From assembly GCF_004005375.1 (NCBI RefSeq), contig NZ_RZUF01000005.1, positions 1 to 64,000 of the forward strand: a stretch of 64,000 nucleotides of DNA. The letters run 5' to 3'. This DNA comes from Rheinheimera sediminis (lineage in GTDB: Bacteria > Pseudomonadota > Gammaproteobacteria > Enterobacterales > Alteromonadaceae). A model generated the notes under the pieces. That model was not told where the DNA came from. It ran no database searches and saw nothing but the letters and a program-made list of their open reading frames with translations. Below, piece after piece: positions 26,159-34,584 of this stretch. Every line of letters begins with the position of its first letter. Position 1 is the first letter of the stretch. The translations under genes and the position numbers were made by a program.

Positions 26159-26721
26159 TCCTTTTCTCCTTGAGTTGCGACTTGAGACTGACAAATCAAA
26201 TCAGCCAATCTGATTAAACCTTGTTGTGTTGAGTTGTTTGTGTTTGGCGCCGCTGACAACGCCAAAGGCAAAATCAGCTCGCTTAAACGCAGTACGAGCT
26301 GAGCAACGGCCTGCTCTTGTTGCTGAAACTCGCCTAACTTCACATCCACTTTTTCTGCAGTTGCAGTTTGGATCTGAGCCAATAGTTCAGGCAGCAGGTC
26401 CAATGTTCGAATCATCAGCTCGGAGTGTGCACCGACTTCCTGCTCACGCGACAGCCATTGGCGCTTTAGTCGACTAAACCACTCTTGTGCCACAGCTAAA
26501 TTGTCTGCGTAATTCGCCCCCTGCTGCCGCTGCCGCCGTACCTCAACCAATAAGGCTCTGAGTTTATCTGAAGGGGTATAAGCGCCGTCATACTGCAACT
26601 GGCTGATAAATTCAGCATCATCAACACTAATCCTTGCACTAAAAGGTACGGTTTTTCCGCTCATCGGCCACCTGAATTCAGATTGTTCAACTATTAATCG
26701 AGTGTATTCATTTGAATTCAA
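26143..26721 (-). CDS. Unknown helical protein, first gene of the PspA-flotillin operon
   Basis: Up to 192 aa, soluble, no signal. The N-terminal part (SGKTVPFSARISVDDAEFISQLQ...YTPSDKLRALLVEVRRQ) could be a small RHH-like or helical DNA- or partner-binding region; the rest is amphipathic helix. I do not recognise a family. It overlaps the PspA gene by 16 bases. Start uncertain: the ATG at 26664 (MSGKTV) has AGGTGG close upstream and fits codon use, whereas 26721 lacks a clear site. Being first and co-translated, it may regulate or assist PspA. Confidence 0.65.
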   Translation of the reverse strand: MNSNEYTRLIVEQSEFRWPMSGKTVPFSARISVDDAEFISQLQYDGAYTPSDKLRALLVEVRRQRQQGANYADNLAVAQEWFSRLKRQWLSREQEVGAHSELMIRTLDLLPELLAQIQTATAEKVDVKLGEFQQQEQAVAQLVLRLSELILPLALSAAPNTNNSTQQGLIRLADLICQSQVATQGEKEWRKV

Positions 26722-26816
26722 GTGTCAATAGGCAACAGAAAAATAACAACAATAACAGAAGGGCGGTAAAGATATTGATGGGAAGCAAAAAATTAACACT
26801 AGGGGTATCAATAAGA

Positions 26817-26843
26817 CAGAGGCCTGAGAAATTCAGGCCTCTG
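26817..26843 (-). terminator. Terminator after the dsbA pair
   Basis: Perfect 11-bp stem CAGAGGCCTGA / TCAGGCCTCTG with a 5-base loop, 9 bases past the stop of the second dsbA gene; only a weak T-run follows. Confidence 0.65.
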
Positions 26844-26851
26844 CGGAGGAT

Positions 26852-27499
26852 TTAATCTTTTTTCGCCAACAGAAACGCCACCAAATCGTTTAAGTCCTGC
26901 TGAAAGTTATCTTTGCTTAAACCCGAAAATTTCACCTGATACTTGCCATTGACCAGGAGTGTCGGAACTCCCTGCAGCACTTTGGCTTCAGAGTAATGAT
27001 CCTGACTTCTTTTCATAGCGTCCACTTCAGCGACTACGGCAGGATTAACCATGCCTGAGTCAACCAACATCGCAGGAATGTCATTGGCAACTAATAAACT
27101 GCGAATATCCTGCTCAGTGGTAAAACTGCCACGATGAAGGTGCAAATAATCAAAGATCGCATCAGCTATACGGTCACCTTGGCCGGCATTTTTAGCGACC
27201 ACATAAGCCTTGGCTAAAGACTGCTGTAATTCTGGCGGTGCTACTCTCAAAAAATCGACATGGTGTTTAGTTAGTTTGACGCCTGAGGGCAGGTTCTTAT
27301 CCAACGTCTGAGCAAAAGGTTCAAAGGCTTTACAGTGTGGGCAGTAAAACGAAAAGAACTCAAGCACTTCAGGTACTTCTGTTGCTTTCTCAGCAACCAC
27401 GTCGTAATGCACACCTTGCTGATATTGCACAGGTGCAGCTGCAGAAGCAAAGGCGGCCAAAGGAGCGAATAGCAAAGCAAACAGTAATGTCTTCAGCAT
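26852..27499 (-). CDS. DsbA-family thiol:disulfide oxidoreductase, CPHC active site
   Basis: 215 aa with a signal peptide of about 20 residues. Thioredoxin-fold active site CPHC (Cys53-Cys56 in FSFYCPHCKAFEP) and cis-Pro loop GVPTLLVNGKY. Periplasmic oxidant forming disulfides in secreted proteins, presumably recharged by DsbB (not in this window). It lies 16 bases downstream of a second dsbA; the two proteins share layout but differ clearly, so this is an old tandem duplication. CPHC is the E. coli DsbA motif. Confidence 0.92.
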   Translation of the reverse strand: MLKTLLFALLFAPLAAFASAAAPVQYQQGVHYDVVAEKATEVPEVLEFFSFYCPHCKAFEPFAQTLDKNLPSGVKLTKHHVDFLRVAPPELQQSLAKAYVVAKNAGQGDRIADAIFDYLHLHRGSFTTEQDIRSLLVANDIPAMLVDSGMVNPAVVAEVDAMKRSQDHYSEAKVLQGVPTLLVNGKYQVKFSGLSKDNFQQDLNDLVAFLLAKKD

Positions 27500-27515
27500 A
27501 AGTAACGCCTTCTAA

Positions 27516-28151
27516 TTAAGATTGAGTCAGTAGAAAATTCACTAACTGCTTAAACTCTTCATCCTGATTATCCCGGCTTAACCCCTGATTCAGAATTTTA
27601 TATTTACCGTTTACGATGAAGGTTGGCACGCCAGTGAGAACACGGCGAGCAGATAATGCATCCTGCTCTTTCTTCATTTGTTTGGCACCACCAACGACAG
27701 TAAAGCTTTTTATCGCCTTGTCATAGTTCTCTGCATCTATACCGTTGGCAATGACCACAGCTTTGATATCGTCGTCGCTGGCAAAGGTTTTACGATCCAG
27801 ATGGATATGTTTAAAAAACGCGTTAGCAACGTCGTCACCTTTACCCAGATTTTTAGCGACCAGATAGGCTTTGGCTAAAGTGGCCTGCAGCTCAGGTTTG
27901 GCGTGCTGTAAAAAGTCGACATGCACTTTCTTCATATCCGCTCCTGCAGGCAATTGTTTAGCTAAGGCCTGAACTTTCGGCTCATAGGCAAAACAGGCCG
28001 GGCAGTAAAAGGAGAAAAATTCTTTTACTTCAGGCTTAGCTGTAGCTTGCTCTGAAATCACTTCGTAATGTTTACCTTCTTCAAACTGAGCAGCGAACAC
28101 TGCCGCAGGTAATAACATAGCCCCGATTAAAAATGCTGTTAACTTTTTCAT
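27516..28151 (-). CDS. DsbA-family thiol:disulfide oxidoreductase, CPAC active site
   Basis: 211 aa, signal peptide of 20 residues. Active site CPAC (Cys50-Cys53 in FSFYCPACFAYEP), cis-Pro loop GVPTFIVNGKY. The His of the usual CPHC is Ala here, which should alter redox potential and probably client choice. It is placed between srkA (47-base gap) and the CPHC paralogue, matching the srkA-dsbA order of E. coli. Confidence 0.92.
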   Translation of the reverse strand: MKKLTAFLIGAMLLPAAVFAAQFEEGKHYEVISEQATAKPEVKEFFSFYCPACFAYEPKVQALAKQLPAGADMKKVHVDFLQHAKPELQATLAKAYLVAKNLGKGDDVANAFFKHIHLDRKTFASDDDIKAVVIANGIDAENYDKAIKSFTVVGGAKQMKKEQDALSARRVLTGVPTFIVNGKYKILNQGLSRDNQDEEFKQLVNFLLTQS

Positions 28152-28198
28152 TATTCGAATGTTCCTTGGAATATAACTGTCACTACTCTAACAAAAAC

Positions 28199-29179
28199 TT
28201 ACCACTGAGGCATCAGCGAAAGTGGGCTCTGGTCACAGAATTTCAGCTGTTCATCCAATGCCCGTAATTGTTGCTGCCAATATTGGTCTGTACTAAACCA
28301 TGGAAAGTTCTGTGGAAATGCCGGGTCGGCCCATCTTTTGGCTATCCAGGCCATATAAGACAAGATGCGCATCGCGCGCAACGGCTCGATGAAACGCAGT
28401 TCTTTATGGTCAAAATCGCAGTACTGCTCATACTCTTCCAGCAACAACGACAACTGAAAAGTCTGCTCGGCTCTGTCACCGTTCAGCAATAACCATAAAT
28501 CCTGCACTGCAGGGCCGTTGCGACTATCATCAAAGTCCAGCAAGAGTGGCCTGTCGTCGTGCCACAGCAAATTACCAATATGACAGTCGCCATGCACCCG
28601 ACGGATTTTTTCCGGCTTATACAAAGGCCCCACCTTATCGCACAGTTGTTGCATCATGGCCTGATAATCTTTTTCCAGCGAAGGTGGAATTAAACCTGAA
28701 TGCAGCAAGCTTTGCTGGCTGTCGAGCAAAAAAGTCTGATGATTAATGGTGGGCCTGTGTATAAAAGGCCTCGCCGCACCGACCTGATGCACCATGCCTA
28801 AAAAACGCCCAAGTTGCAGCATTTGATTTTCGTTATCAGGCTCTAAAGTGCGACCGCCCCGACTCGGAAATACAGATAAATAAAAGCCGCCATAAGACAA
28901 TACCTGCTGACCATCGCGTGCTACCGCTTCGGCTACAGGTACTTCAATGTCAGCCAGTTCGCGCACAAACTGATGCTCTTCCTGTAATTGTTCAAGGCTC
29001 CAGCGCTCAGGCCGGTAAAACTTCACCACCCACCTTTTGTTATCAGCATCTCTGAATTGACAGACTCTGTTTTCAAAACTGTTCAGTTGCAATAAGCCTG
29101 AGCTGACATCAAAGCCATAATGAAATAGGGCATCCAGCATTAAATCCGGACTTAAAGTAGAAAAATCAAAAGTGCTCAT
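28199..29179 (-). CDS. srkA: Stress response kinase A (YihE-like)
   Basis: 326 aa, cytoplasmic, choline/aminoglycoside-kinase-like fold. Catalytic motifs: HGDCHIGNLLW (Asp, Asn) and LLLDFDDSRNGP (metal Asp). SrkA phosphorylates proteins on Ser/Thr and in E. coli protects against death after stress; there too it precedes dsbA. The start at 29179 (MSTFDFSTLSPDLMLDAL) matches the family; the frame reaches 29209. First gene of the srkA-dsbA-dsbA unit. Confidence 0.92.
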   Translation of the reverse strand: MSTFDFSTLSPDLMLDALFHYGFDVSSGLLQLNSFENRVCQFRDADNKRWVVKFYRPERWSLEQLQEEHQFVRELADIEVPVAEAVARDGQQVLSYGGFYLSVFPSRGGRTLEPDNENQMLQLGRFLGMVHQVGAARPFIHRPTINHQTFLLDSQQSLLHSGLIPPSLEKDYQAMMQQLCDKVGPLYKPEKIRRVHGDCHIGNLLWHDDRPLLLDFDDSRNGPAVQDLWLLLNGDRAEQTFQLSLLLEEYEQYCDFDHKELRFIEPLRAMRILSYMAWIAKRWADPAFPQNFPWFSTDQYWQQQLRALDEQLKFCDQSPLSLMPQW

Positions 29180-29214
29180 GGAATTCCATTTGGTCGATAC
29201 TGCACCCAAAAAAA

Positions 29215-29234
29215 TAGGGAGCCGAAGCTCCCTA
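29215..29234 (-). terminator. Terminator of ccoG
   Basis: Stem TAGGGAGC / GCTCCCTA with a 4-base loop and a run of seven T on the minus strand, 20 bases after the ccoG stop. Confidence 0.85.
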
Positions 29235-29253
29235 GTCTAACGCTTTTACAGAT

Positions 29254-30678
29254 CTAACGGGCGGAAAAGAACTTACTGCCCTGAGTTAACCGAATCTCAG
29301 GCTCGTCGCTGTCCTGTAAAACAAACTCAATATCCAGCACAGGTTTTTTCGCATCTACAGGGTCCAACGATAAGCTGATTGGCAGGTTGGCTGTTTCACC
29401 ACCTTTAATAGTCAGCTCTTGGCTGCCCAACCACTGCGCTTTATCCAACCCCTCAATAGACAGTTTATAGGTTTGCTCCAGTTGCGATTTGTTAATGACT
29501 CTGAGGGTATAAGTGTTTTCAATTAAACCTTCATCGGTTTCTCGGTACAAAGCACCACGGTCGCGCACTATGTCCATCACCACTGGTTTACGCACCACCA
29601 AGGTCCAGGCGAAAGCCGCACAAACAGCCACCAATACCATAAAGTAACCTACTAACTTACCACGTATAACCTTAGTGGTTTTACCTTCCAGGCTATGTTC
29701 TGTGGTGTAGCTGATCAGGCCTTTGGCATAGCCCATTTTATCCATCGTATCGTCACAAGCGTCAATACAAGCGCCACAGTTAATACACTCGTACTGCAAT
29801 CCATTGCGGATATCAATACCTGTAGGACATACATGCACACATAAATTACAGTCGATACAATCACCTAAGCCTTTGGCTTTATAGTCTGTGTCTTTACGAG
29901 AGCGTGGCCCGCGGTTTTCACCGCGCTTGGCATCGTACGTCACGGTAAAGGTGTCTTTATCAAACATGGCAGATTGAAAGCGGGCGTAAGGACAAATATG
30001 AGTACACATAATTTCGCGCATCCAACCGGCATTACCATAAGTACAAACGGCAAAAAACCAAACAGATACTGCAGCCCAAAAACTGGCTTCGAAGGTGAAA
30101 AATTGGATAAACAGTTGATCTACCGGCGTAAAGTAGCCGACAAAAATTAAGGCTGTTAATACTGAAAACGCAAGCCAACAAAAGTGGGTTAGCGCTTTTT
30201 TACCCAATTTACTCAATGACCAGGGGTCCTGATCCAGCTTCATGCGCTGATTACGGGTGCCCTGAATTTTTTCTTCAAACCACATAAAAATAAAGGTCCA
30301 GACGGTTTGTGGACATAAATAACCACACCAGACCCGACCATAAAAGGTGGTAACAAAAAACAACGCAAAAGCGCTAATGACAAAAATCCATGCCAGAATA
30401 GTGAAGTCCTGCGGCCATAAAGTCATACCGAAGATATAGAATTTTTGCTCGACAATATCGAGCAAAATAGCCTGCTGGCCGTTAAATTCCAGCCAAGGCA
30501 GTAACATAAATAGGCCCATAAAAACAAAGCCGATATTACGCCTTAAACTCTGATGCAACCCCTTTACCGCTCTTATATAAATGCGATCTCTTGGATTATA
30601 TTTGTTGTTTTTATCCGACTTAGGTTTGTGCACCTCTACCGGAATATTCTTAATATCTATTTTGTTATCCACGCCCAT
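29254..30678 (-). CDS. ccoG: Cytochrome c oxidase accessory protein CcoG (RdxA/FixG)
   Basis: 474 aa. Five membrane helices occur in the first 220 residues and one near 340. The conserved WCGYLCPQTVW lies at about 118-127. Two 4Fe-4S clusters follow: Cys274, 277, 280, 284 (CIDCNLCVHVCP) and Cys298, 301, 304, 308 (CINCGACIDACD). The C-terminal 120 residues form an Ig-like periplasmic domain. It helps assemble the cbb3-type oxidase, likely by copper reduction. The ccoNOPQ genes are not in the window. Monocistronic with its own terminator. Confidence 0.95.
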   Translation of the reverse strand: MGVDNKIDIKNIPVEVHKPKSDKNNKYNPRDRIYIRAVKGLHQSLRRNIGFVFMGLFMLLPWLEFNGQQAILLDIVEQKFYIFGMTLWPQDFTILAWIFVISAFALFFVTTFYGRVWCGYLCPQTVWTFIFMWFEEKIQGTRNQRMKLDQDPWSLSKLGKKALTHFCWLAFSVLTALIFVGYFTPVDQLFIQFFTFEASFWAAVSVWFFAVCTYGNAGWMREIMCTHICPYARFQSAMFDKDTFTVTYDAKRGENRGPRSRKDTDYKAKGLGDCIDCNLCVHVCPTGIDIRNGLQYECINCGACIDACDDTMDKMGYAKGLISYTTEHSLEGKTTKVIRGKLVGYFMVLVAVCAAFAWTLVVRKPVVMDIVRDRGALYRETDEGLIENTYTLRVINKSQLEQTYKLSIEGLDKAQWLGSQELTIKGGETANLPISLSLDPVDAKKPVLDIEFVLQDSDEPEIRLTQGSKFFSAR

Positions 30679-30958
30679 ACCTCGTGCTGCTAGCCGATAT
30701 TCAGTGTAGCAGGCTGTTTAGTGCAGCTTGTTGATGCAAGACAATCTCAGCTTTATCTAATGAAAATTGTTCACTATGCCAGTCTGCATGGAGGCATTGT
30801 GATCAACGCTGTGAAGGCTGCCCTTACTGCTTTATGTTGTAACCCAGTTTACACTCTGGAAGAATAGCTGCAATAATTGAACCAAAGGCAGCAATTATAT
30901 AACACCATGATCCATATTGGGTTTTTATATTCTTCTTAGTTTTAACCTGTAAACTTCG
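30679..30958. other. Non-coding stretch upstream of ccoG
   Basis: 280 bases. No ORF. It would hold the ccoG promoter. A sequence TTGATGCAAGACAA near 30730 is a poor match to an FNR box and is not annotated as one. Confidence 0.4.
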
Positions 30959-31429
30959 TTGACAGCACAAGGGTATTTGGCTATCAGATTGACAGTGTTA
31001 TGCTGCTATTGCTGTGTTAAAAACAATAGCGTTATAAATGGGGTAACAAGTTATCCGCAATTTTTGCTGTTATGTTTGCTGATTGTCAGCACCCTGACAT
31101 TTTATGACCATCCAAAAATGCTGCCTTATGCTTACTCAGAACCTGTGCTGGACTGGTTGGCTGAGCACATCTCGTTGCCCGGTGCTCAATCCGATTCAAT
31201 GGTTACCCGCAAAATTCAGCAAGCCTTTTATGCCATAGGCAAGGATTAAGGCACAGGCCAGCAGGAAGCCTTAGCCAAGGCAGCGCGCACTATAGACAAC
31301 TTATTGCAGTTTCGCCGCGACTACTGCCAAAAGGGTGATTTTCACCCGGCCTTATTTGGCGACGCCATGCAAAGAGCTTGTGATGTATTAAGGCAATATC
31401 CGAAGCTGGAAGAGTTTAAAAAAGATTAA
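30959..31429 (+). pseudogene. Gene of unknown function interrupted by an in-frame TAA
   Basis: The + frame has a hydrophobic helix (PQFLLLCLLIVSTLTFY) then MLPYAYSEPVLDWLAEHISL. It meets TAA at 31247-31249 and stays open in the same frame for 59 more codons (GTGQQEALAKAARTIDNLLQ... to LEEFKKD, stop 31427-31429). The downstream part has coding character and no start of its own, so the simplest reading is a nonsense mutation in a gene of at least 100 codons. The 5' start is unclear: no good ribosome binding site; the ATG at 31118 is one option. No family recognised. Confidence 0.55.
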
Positions 31430-31473
31430 AACTCTGAGCCTGCGTGTGGTGCGGCTTAATTCAGCTCCATAAA

Positions 31474-31701
31474 TCAACCGAATAATGGCAGCAAATAAAT
31501 CTGCACCAGTCTGGCGCTAAAAAATCCAGCGTTGATCACTGCACCCAGCTGCAATGCCTCAAACCAGAAGGGAGCTTTTTTCAGTGGCCAGTAGTTACGT
31601 TTAAACCTGAGAAAAACCAATAACACAGCAGCCGCTGCCAAAACCACAAACAGCAGTACCAGCGATAGTTCCAGCCAGTCTGTAGTTGCCAGTTCTCTCA
31701 T
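31474..31701 (-). CDS. Small membrane protein of two helices
   Basis: 75 aa from the ATG at 31701, which has AAAGGCAGG upstream. Helices around residues 10-32 and 46-68 flank a basic, aromatic loop (RFKRNYWPLKKAPFWFEAL). No family recognised. Monocistronic. Confidence 0.55.
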   Translation of the reverse strand: MRELATTDWLELSLVLLFVVLAAAAVLLVFLRFKRNYWPLKKAPFWFEALQLGAVINAGFFSARLVQIYLLPLFG

Positions 31702-31903
31702 AAAAAACCTGCCTTTAAAGAATGGTATTGACCTTAAAACCAAACAGAAAGCCGACTCGCGGCAGAGCGAGGGGGTAAGTGTTCATTTTTACTTCAGGTT
31801 GTTTAACAATCGAGCTGGTCAACGGAGAAGACGAAACTAACTATGCCTGTTTTGCTCTAAAAACACACAAATAACGGGCTGAAATTTCTGCGCTTGCCTT
31901 GGT

Positions 31904-32179
31904 TCACCCACCCAGATAGTAAGACAACCAAACAGTTAAAAACACTAGTGGTATAGCTACAGAAGAACTTAGTAATAACTTGAATAAAAAACACTTCACA
32001 TTACCAAGGGTAGTCAAATCCTCATTTTTTTTATAGAAAAAAAGCATACTGACAATCACAAATGCGACGCTGCCCACAGCCACCTGAGCATATACATTGC
32101 CAGAATAAATAAAAAAGAAAGAAAATGATGCAGCTATTGATAGTAATACAGCAAACTTAATATCCTTATTCCATATCAT
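31904..32179 (-). CDS. Small membrane protein, candidate immunity protein
   Basis: 91 aa with three predicted membrane helices (about 10-27, 33-48 and 66-88) separated by short charged loops (FYKKNEDLTTLGN). No family recognised. It follows the double-glycine-leader peptide gene by 48 bases with a stem-loop between. Small multi-helix proteins in this place usually protect the producer from its bacteriocin, so immunity is a reasonable guess from context only. A ribosome binding site (GGAG) lies about 8 bases before the ATG. Confidence 0.65.
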   Translation of the reverse strand: MIWNKDIKFAVLLSIAASFSFFFIYSGNVYAQVAVGSVAFVIVSMLFFYKKNEDLTTLGNVKCFLFKLLLSSSVAIPLVFLTVWLSYYLGG

Positions 32180-32200
32180 AAGAAACTCCAGACAAACAGC

Positions 32201-32219
32201 TGGAGGGCCTTGCCCTCCA
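32201..32219 (-). terminator. Stem-loop between peptide and immunity-like gene
   Basis: Perfect stem TGGAGGGC / GCCCTCCA with a 3-base loop, 8 bases beyond the peptide stop. No strong T-run follows, so it may only partly terminate or stabilise mRNA and thus favour peptide over downstream expression. Confidence 0.55.
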
Positions 32220-32227
32220 ACACACTA

Positions 32228-32461
32228 TTACCGGCCTATTTCGTAGGCAATGAAACCTACAGCCCCACCTAAAATAGCCCCACCTAAAAAACCAGCAATC
32301 CCAAAGATGGCTCCAGCTCTAGCACCGTATCCGGCCCCACGAGCAGCAGCCGCAGCATATCCACCAGCCCCCATACCTGTCGTGATAGAAGCTCCTGCCA
32401 CGACAGCTCCGCGGTCTCCGCCACTAATGTTTTCCAGTTGTTCAAATGTTAACTCTCGCAT
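32228..32461 (-). CDS. Double-glycine-leader bacteriocin-like peptide
   Basis: A 77-aa precursor. The N-terminus MRELTFEQLENISGG is a classical GG leader (LTFEQLENISGG), normally removed by a C39-peptidase ABC exporter. The 62-aa remainder is rich in Gly and Ala, with many GxxxG/GxxxA motifs and a hydrophobic C-terminal half (IFGIAGFLGGAILGGAVGFIAYEIGR), as in membrane-active class II bacteriocins and microcins. The start at 32461 has GAGGAGAG 5 bases upstream; the open frame reaches 32512. No transporter, accessory factor or second peptide gene is present here, so export must rely on genes elsewhere. Activity is unproven. Confidence 0.8.
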   Translation of the reverse strand: MRELTFEQLENISGGDRGAVVAGASITTGMGAGGYAAAAARGAGYGARAGAIFGIAGFLGGAILGGAVGFIAYEIGR

Positions 32462-32649
32462 TTTATCTCTCCTCGATAAGATTAAAGAGTGCAGCCTGTC
32501 TTTCAGCCACAAGATCAGCTAATACAACTCGGTCATCAGACTGCTCTGTTTTTGCACTACATCCACATTTAGCATCACGCTCAGTCGTAACGGAGCAGTG
32601 TTGTTAAAAACGCCGACTCTATGCGCTCCCACACTACAAATGAAAAAAG

Positions 32650-32682
32650 AAATTATATTTAACTTAAAATTAAATATAATTT
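32650..32682. promoter_or_regulatory. AT-rich perfect palindrome upstream of the bacteriocin-like gene
   Basis: Arms AAATTATATTTAA and TTAAATATAATTT, 13 bp each and fully matched, with a 7-base centre. It lies 190 bases upstream of the peptide ATG. It may be a regulator or nucleoid-protein (H-NS/IHF) binding site; the sequence alone cannot decide. Confidence 0.45.
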
Positions 32683-32946
32683 AACAAAAAGAAAAAACAA
32701 GCTCTAACGCACCCAAAATCAAGAATTGGCTTTAATACTTTGATGATTAGAGAAATTTAGTTTTGTAATGGCGCTTTTGAAAATAACGCTAGGCCGAAAA
32801 AGAAAACAGGACTTGCTCGCCTCTGCTTGTTCCATCGCAAAAAAGACAACATCAGGCGGTCCTGGCCGACATCAAAAATTGGTTGTCTGGTTTTAAGCCC
32901 AATTTATGGCTAAGTGACTGATTTTGCGGGGCCACTACTATACAAA

Positions 32947-32964
32947 AAGGGCCCGCAGGCCCTT
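32947..32964 (-). terminator. Terminator of purT
   Basis: Stem AAGGGCC / GGCCCTT, 4-base loop; T-run on both sides (GTTTT on plus, TTTTTG on minus), so it works for purT on the minus strand. Confidence 0.75.
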
Positions 32965-33011
32965 GTTTTCAAATTCAAATGTTAAAAGTGAAGCAGCACT
33001 AAGTATAAAAC

Positions 33012-34196
33012 CTAAAGCACATCCACCTTAATTTGCGCTATTACATCCAGTGCTTTTTGTTTGGCCTGCTCTACACTGTCACCTAAAGCTAAAGCTACAC
33101 CCATACGGCGTTCACCTTGCACTTCGGGTTTACCAAAAATTCGCAGGTCGGTGTCGGGTTGCATTAAGGCCTGGGCCAGGTTGCCGTAACTAATTTGCTG
33201 TGAATTGCCAGGCACTAATAACACAGCTGAAGCGGCCGGGCCGTATTGGCGAATAACCGGAATAGGCAAACCTAAAATGGCGCGGGCATGCAAAGCAAAT
33301 TCGGAATAGTTTTGCGAAATTAAGGTTACCATGCCGGTGTCATGTGGTCGGGGTGATACTTCGCTAAACCACACCTCGTCACCCTTCACGAATAGCTCCA
33401 CACCAAATAAACCAAAACCACCTAAAGCTTCAGTCACTACAGCGGCGTAACGCTGGGCTTTCTCCAAAGCCACAGCCGACATGGCTTGAGGTTGCCATGA
33501 CTCGCGGTAATCGCCTTTTTCTTGTCTATGGCCTACAGCTTCGCAGTATTGGGTGCCGGAAATGGAACGTACTGTCAGCAGCGTGATTTCGTAATCAAAG
33601 TCGATAAAACCTTCCACTATCACCCGGCCTTTACCGGCACGGCCACCTTCCTGTGCATAAGCCCAGGCGGCTTCTAAATCAGCGTCGGATTTCAGTACAG
33701 ACTGGCCTTTGCCGGAGGAGGACATAATAGGTTTCACCACACAAGGGTAACCAATATGCGCCACAGCAGCTAAGTAGCTAGCTTTGTCATCGGCAAAACG
33801 GAAAGGCGAGGTAGGCAGTTGTAACTCTTCTGCCGCTAAACGGCGGATGCCTTCGCGGTTCATGGTTAAATTGGCCGCTTTGGCGCTTGGGATCACAGTA
33901 AAACCTTGTTGCTCCAGTTCTACCAGCGTGCTGGTGGCTATAGCTTCCAGTTCAGGCACTATCAGTGCGGGTTTTTCTTTGATCACAATTTGGCGCAAGG
34001 TTGCACCGTCCAGCATGGAAATAACATAGTGACGGTCGGCCACCTGCATAGCAGGTGCATTGGCGTAACGGTCGACCGCTATCACTTCACAGCCTAAACG
34101 TTTGAGTTCAATACATACTTCTTTACCCAGTTCTCCGCTACCCAATAACAGCACTTTAGTGGCATTGGCGGCACCCGGGGTTCCTATCTGGCTCAT
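33012..34196 (-). CDS. purT: Formate-dependent phosphoribosylglycinamide formyltransferase
   Basis: 394 aa, purine biosynthesis step three by the formate- and ATP-dependent route. ATP-grasp fold: N-terminal [24 protein letters not shown] lid [17 protein letters not shown], and catalytic [18 protein letters not shown]. Length equals E. coli PurT (392). It is alone, with a terminator behind it. No feature suggests damage. Confidence 0.96.
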   Translation of the reverse strand: MSQIGTPGAANATKVLLLGSGELGKEVCIELKRLGCEVIAVDRYANAPAMQVADRHYVISMLDGATLRQIVIKEKPALIVPELEAIATSTLVELEQQGFTVIPSAKAANLTMNREGIRRLAAEELQLPTSPFRFADDKASYLAAVAHIGYPCVVKPIMSSSGKGQSVLKSDADLEAAWAYAQEGGRAGKGRVIVEGFIDFDYEITLLTVRSISGTQYCEAVGHRQEKGDYRESWQPQAMSAVALEKAQRYAAVVTEALGGFGLFGVELFVKGDEVWFSEVSPRPHDTGMVTLISQNYSEFALHARAILGLPIPVIRQYGPAASAVLLVPGNSQQISYGNLAQALMQPDTDLRIFGKPEVQGERRMGVALALGDSVEQAKQKALDVIAQIKVDVL

Positions 34197-34316
34197 CTGT
34201 AGCTCCTTGATTTAATGTGCAAGAGCATAACAAAAATCATCAACCAACACTTAATGATTTCCGCTACTTCTGGCTTGCTGAGGTATAGTACAACTAAACT
34301 AAAACAGAGCATTTTT

Positions 34317-34514
34317 ATGCCCGAGCAACTATGCCCTTTATGTCAGCAAGCTAATTTATGCAAAGCAGGCACAACAGAACAAAACCAGTGTTGGTGCATG
34401 CAACAACAGTTTCCGGCTGAACTGCTGGCAAAAGTGCCGGATCAAAATAGCTGTATATGCAGTGAATGCCTGAAAAAATTCAATGAGCAAACAACCCTCT
34501 TCTACCCTGCCTGA
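34317..34514 (+). CDS. Cysteine-rich CWC-family protein
   Basis: 65 aa with three CxxC-type pairs (LCPLCQQANLC, CWCMQQ, CICSECLKKF), the layout of the cysteine-rich CWC proteins, presumably zinc-binding. Function unknown. The start at 34317 gives the family N-terminus; no strong ribosome binding site is visible. It diverges from purT. Confidence 0.75.
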   Translation: MPEQLCPLCQQANLCKAGTTEQNQCWCMQQQFPAELLAKVPDQNSCICSECLKKFNEQTTLFYPA

Positions 34515-34543
34515 CACTAAAATAACGAATTTTAATTATCGAT

Positions 34544-34565
34544 AGACGGGTGCAAGCGCCGATAG
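34544..34565 (-). repeat. Degenerate REP-like hairpin, minus orientation
   Basis: On the minus strand CTATCGGCGCTTGCACCCGTC, a decayed version of the copy 20 bases to its right; the GTAG head is changed to CTAT. Confidence 0.4.
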
Positions 34566-34584
34566 AGATTTGTTTGGAATTCAT

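Larger units (their letters stand above)
32462..33011. other. Upstream region of the bacteriocin-like gene
   Basis: 550 bases without a credible gene on either strand. It contains a 33-bp AT-only palindrome and the purT terminator, both listed separately. The peptide promoter must be here, probably between 32480 and 32690. Confidence 0.45.

Noticed and set aside
30720-30745. Possible FNR box upstream of ccoG
   Set aside because: TTGATGCAAGACAA matches the second half of TTGATNNNNATCAA too poorly.
31247-31249. Programmed readthrough or recoded stop codon
   Set aside because: No selenocysteine-type or readthrough context; TAA is the strongest stop, so a nonsense mutation is simpler.
32250-32522. 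Plus-strand Pro/Ala-rich ORF opposite the bacteriocin-like gene
   Set aside because: Antisense shadow of the Gly/Ala-rich gene; no ribosome binding site.
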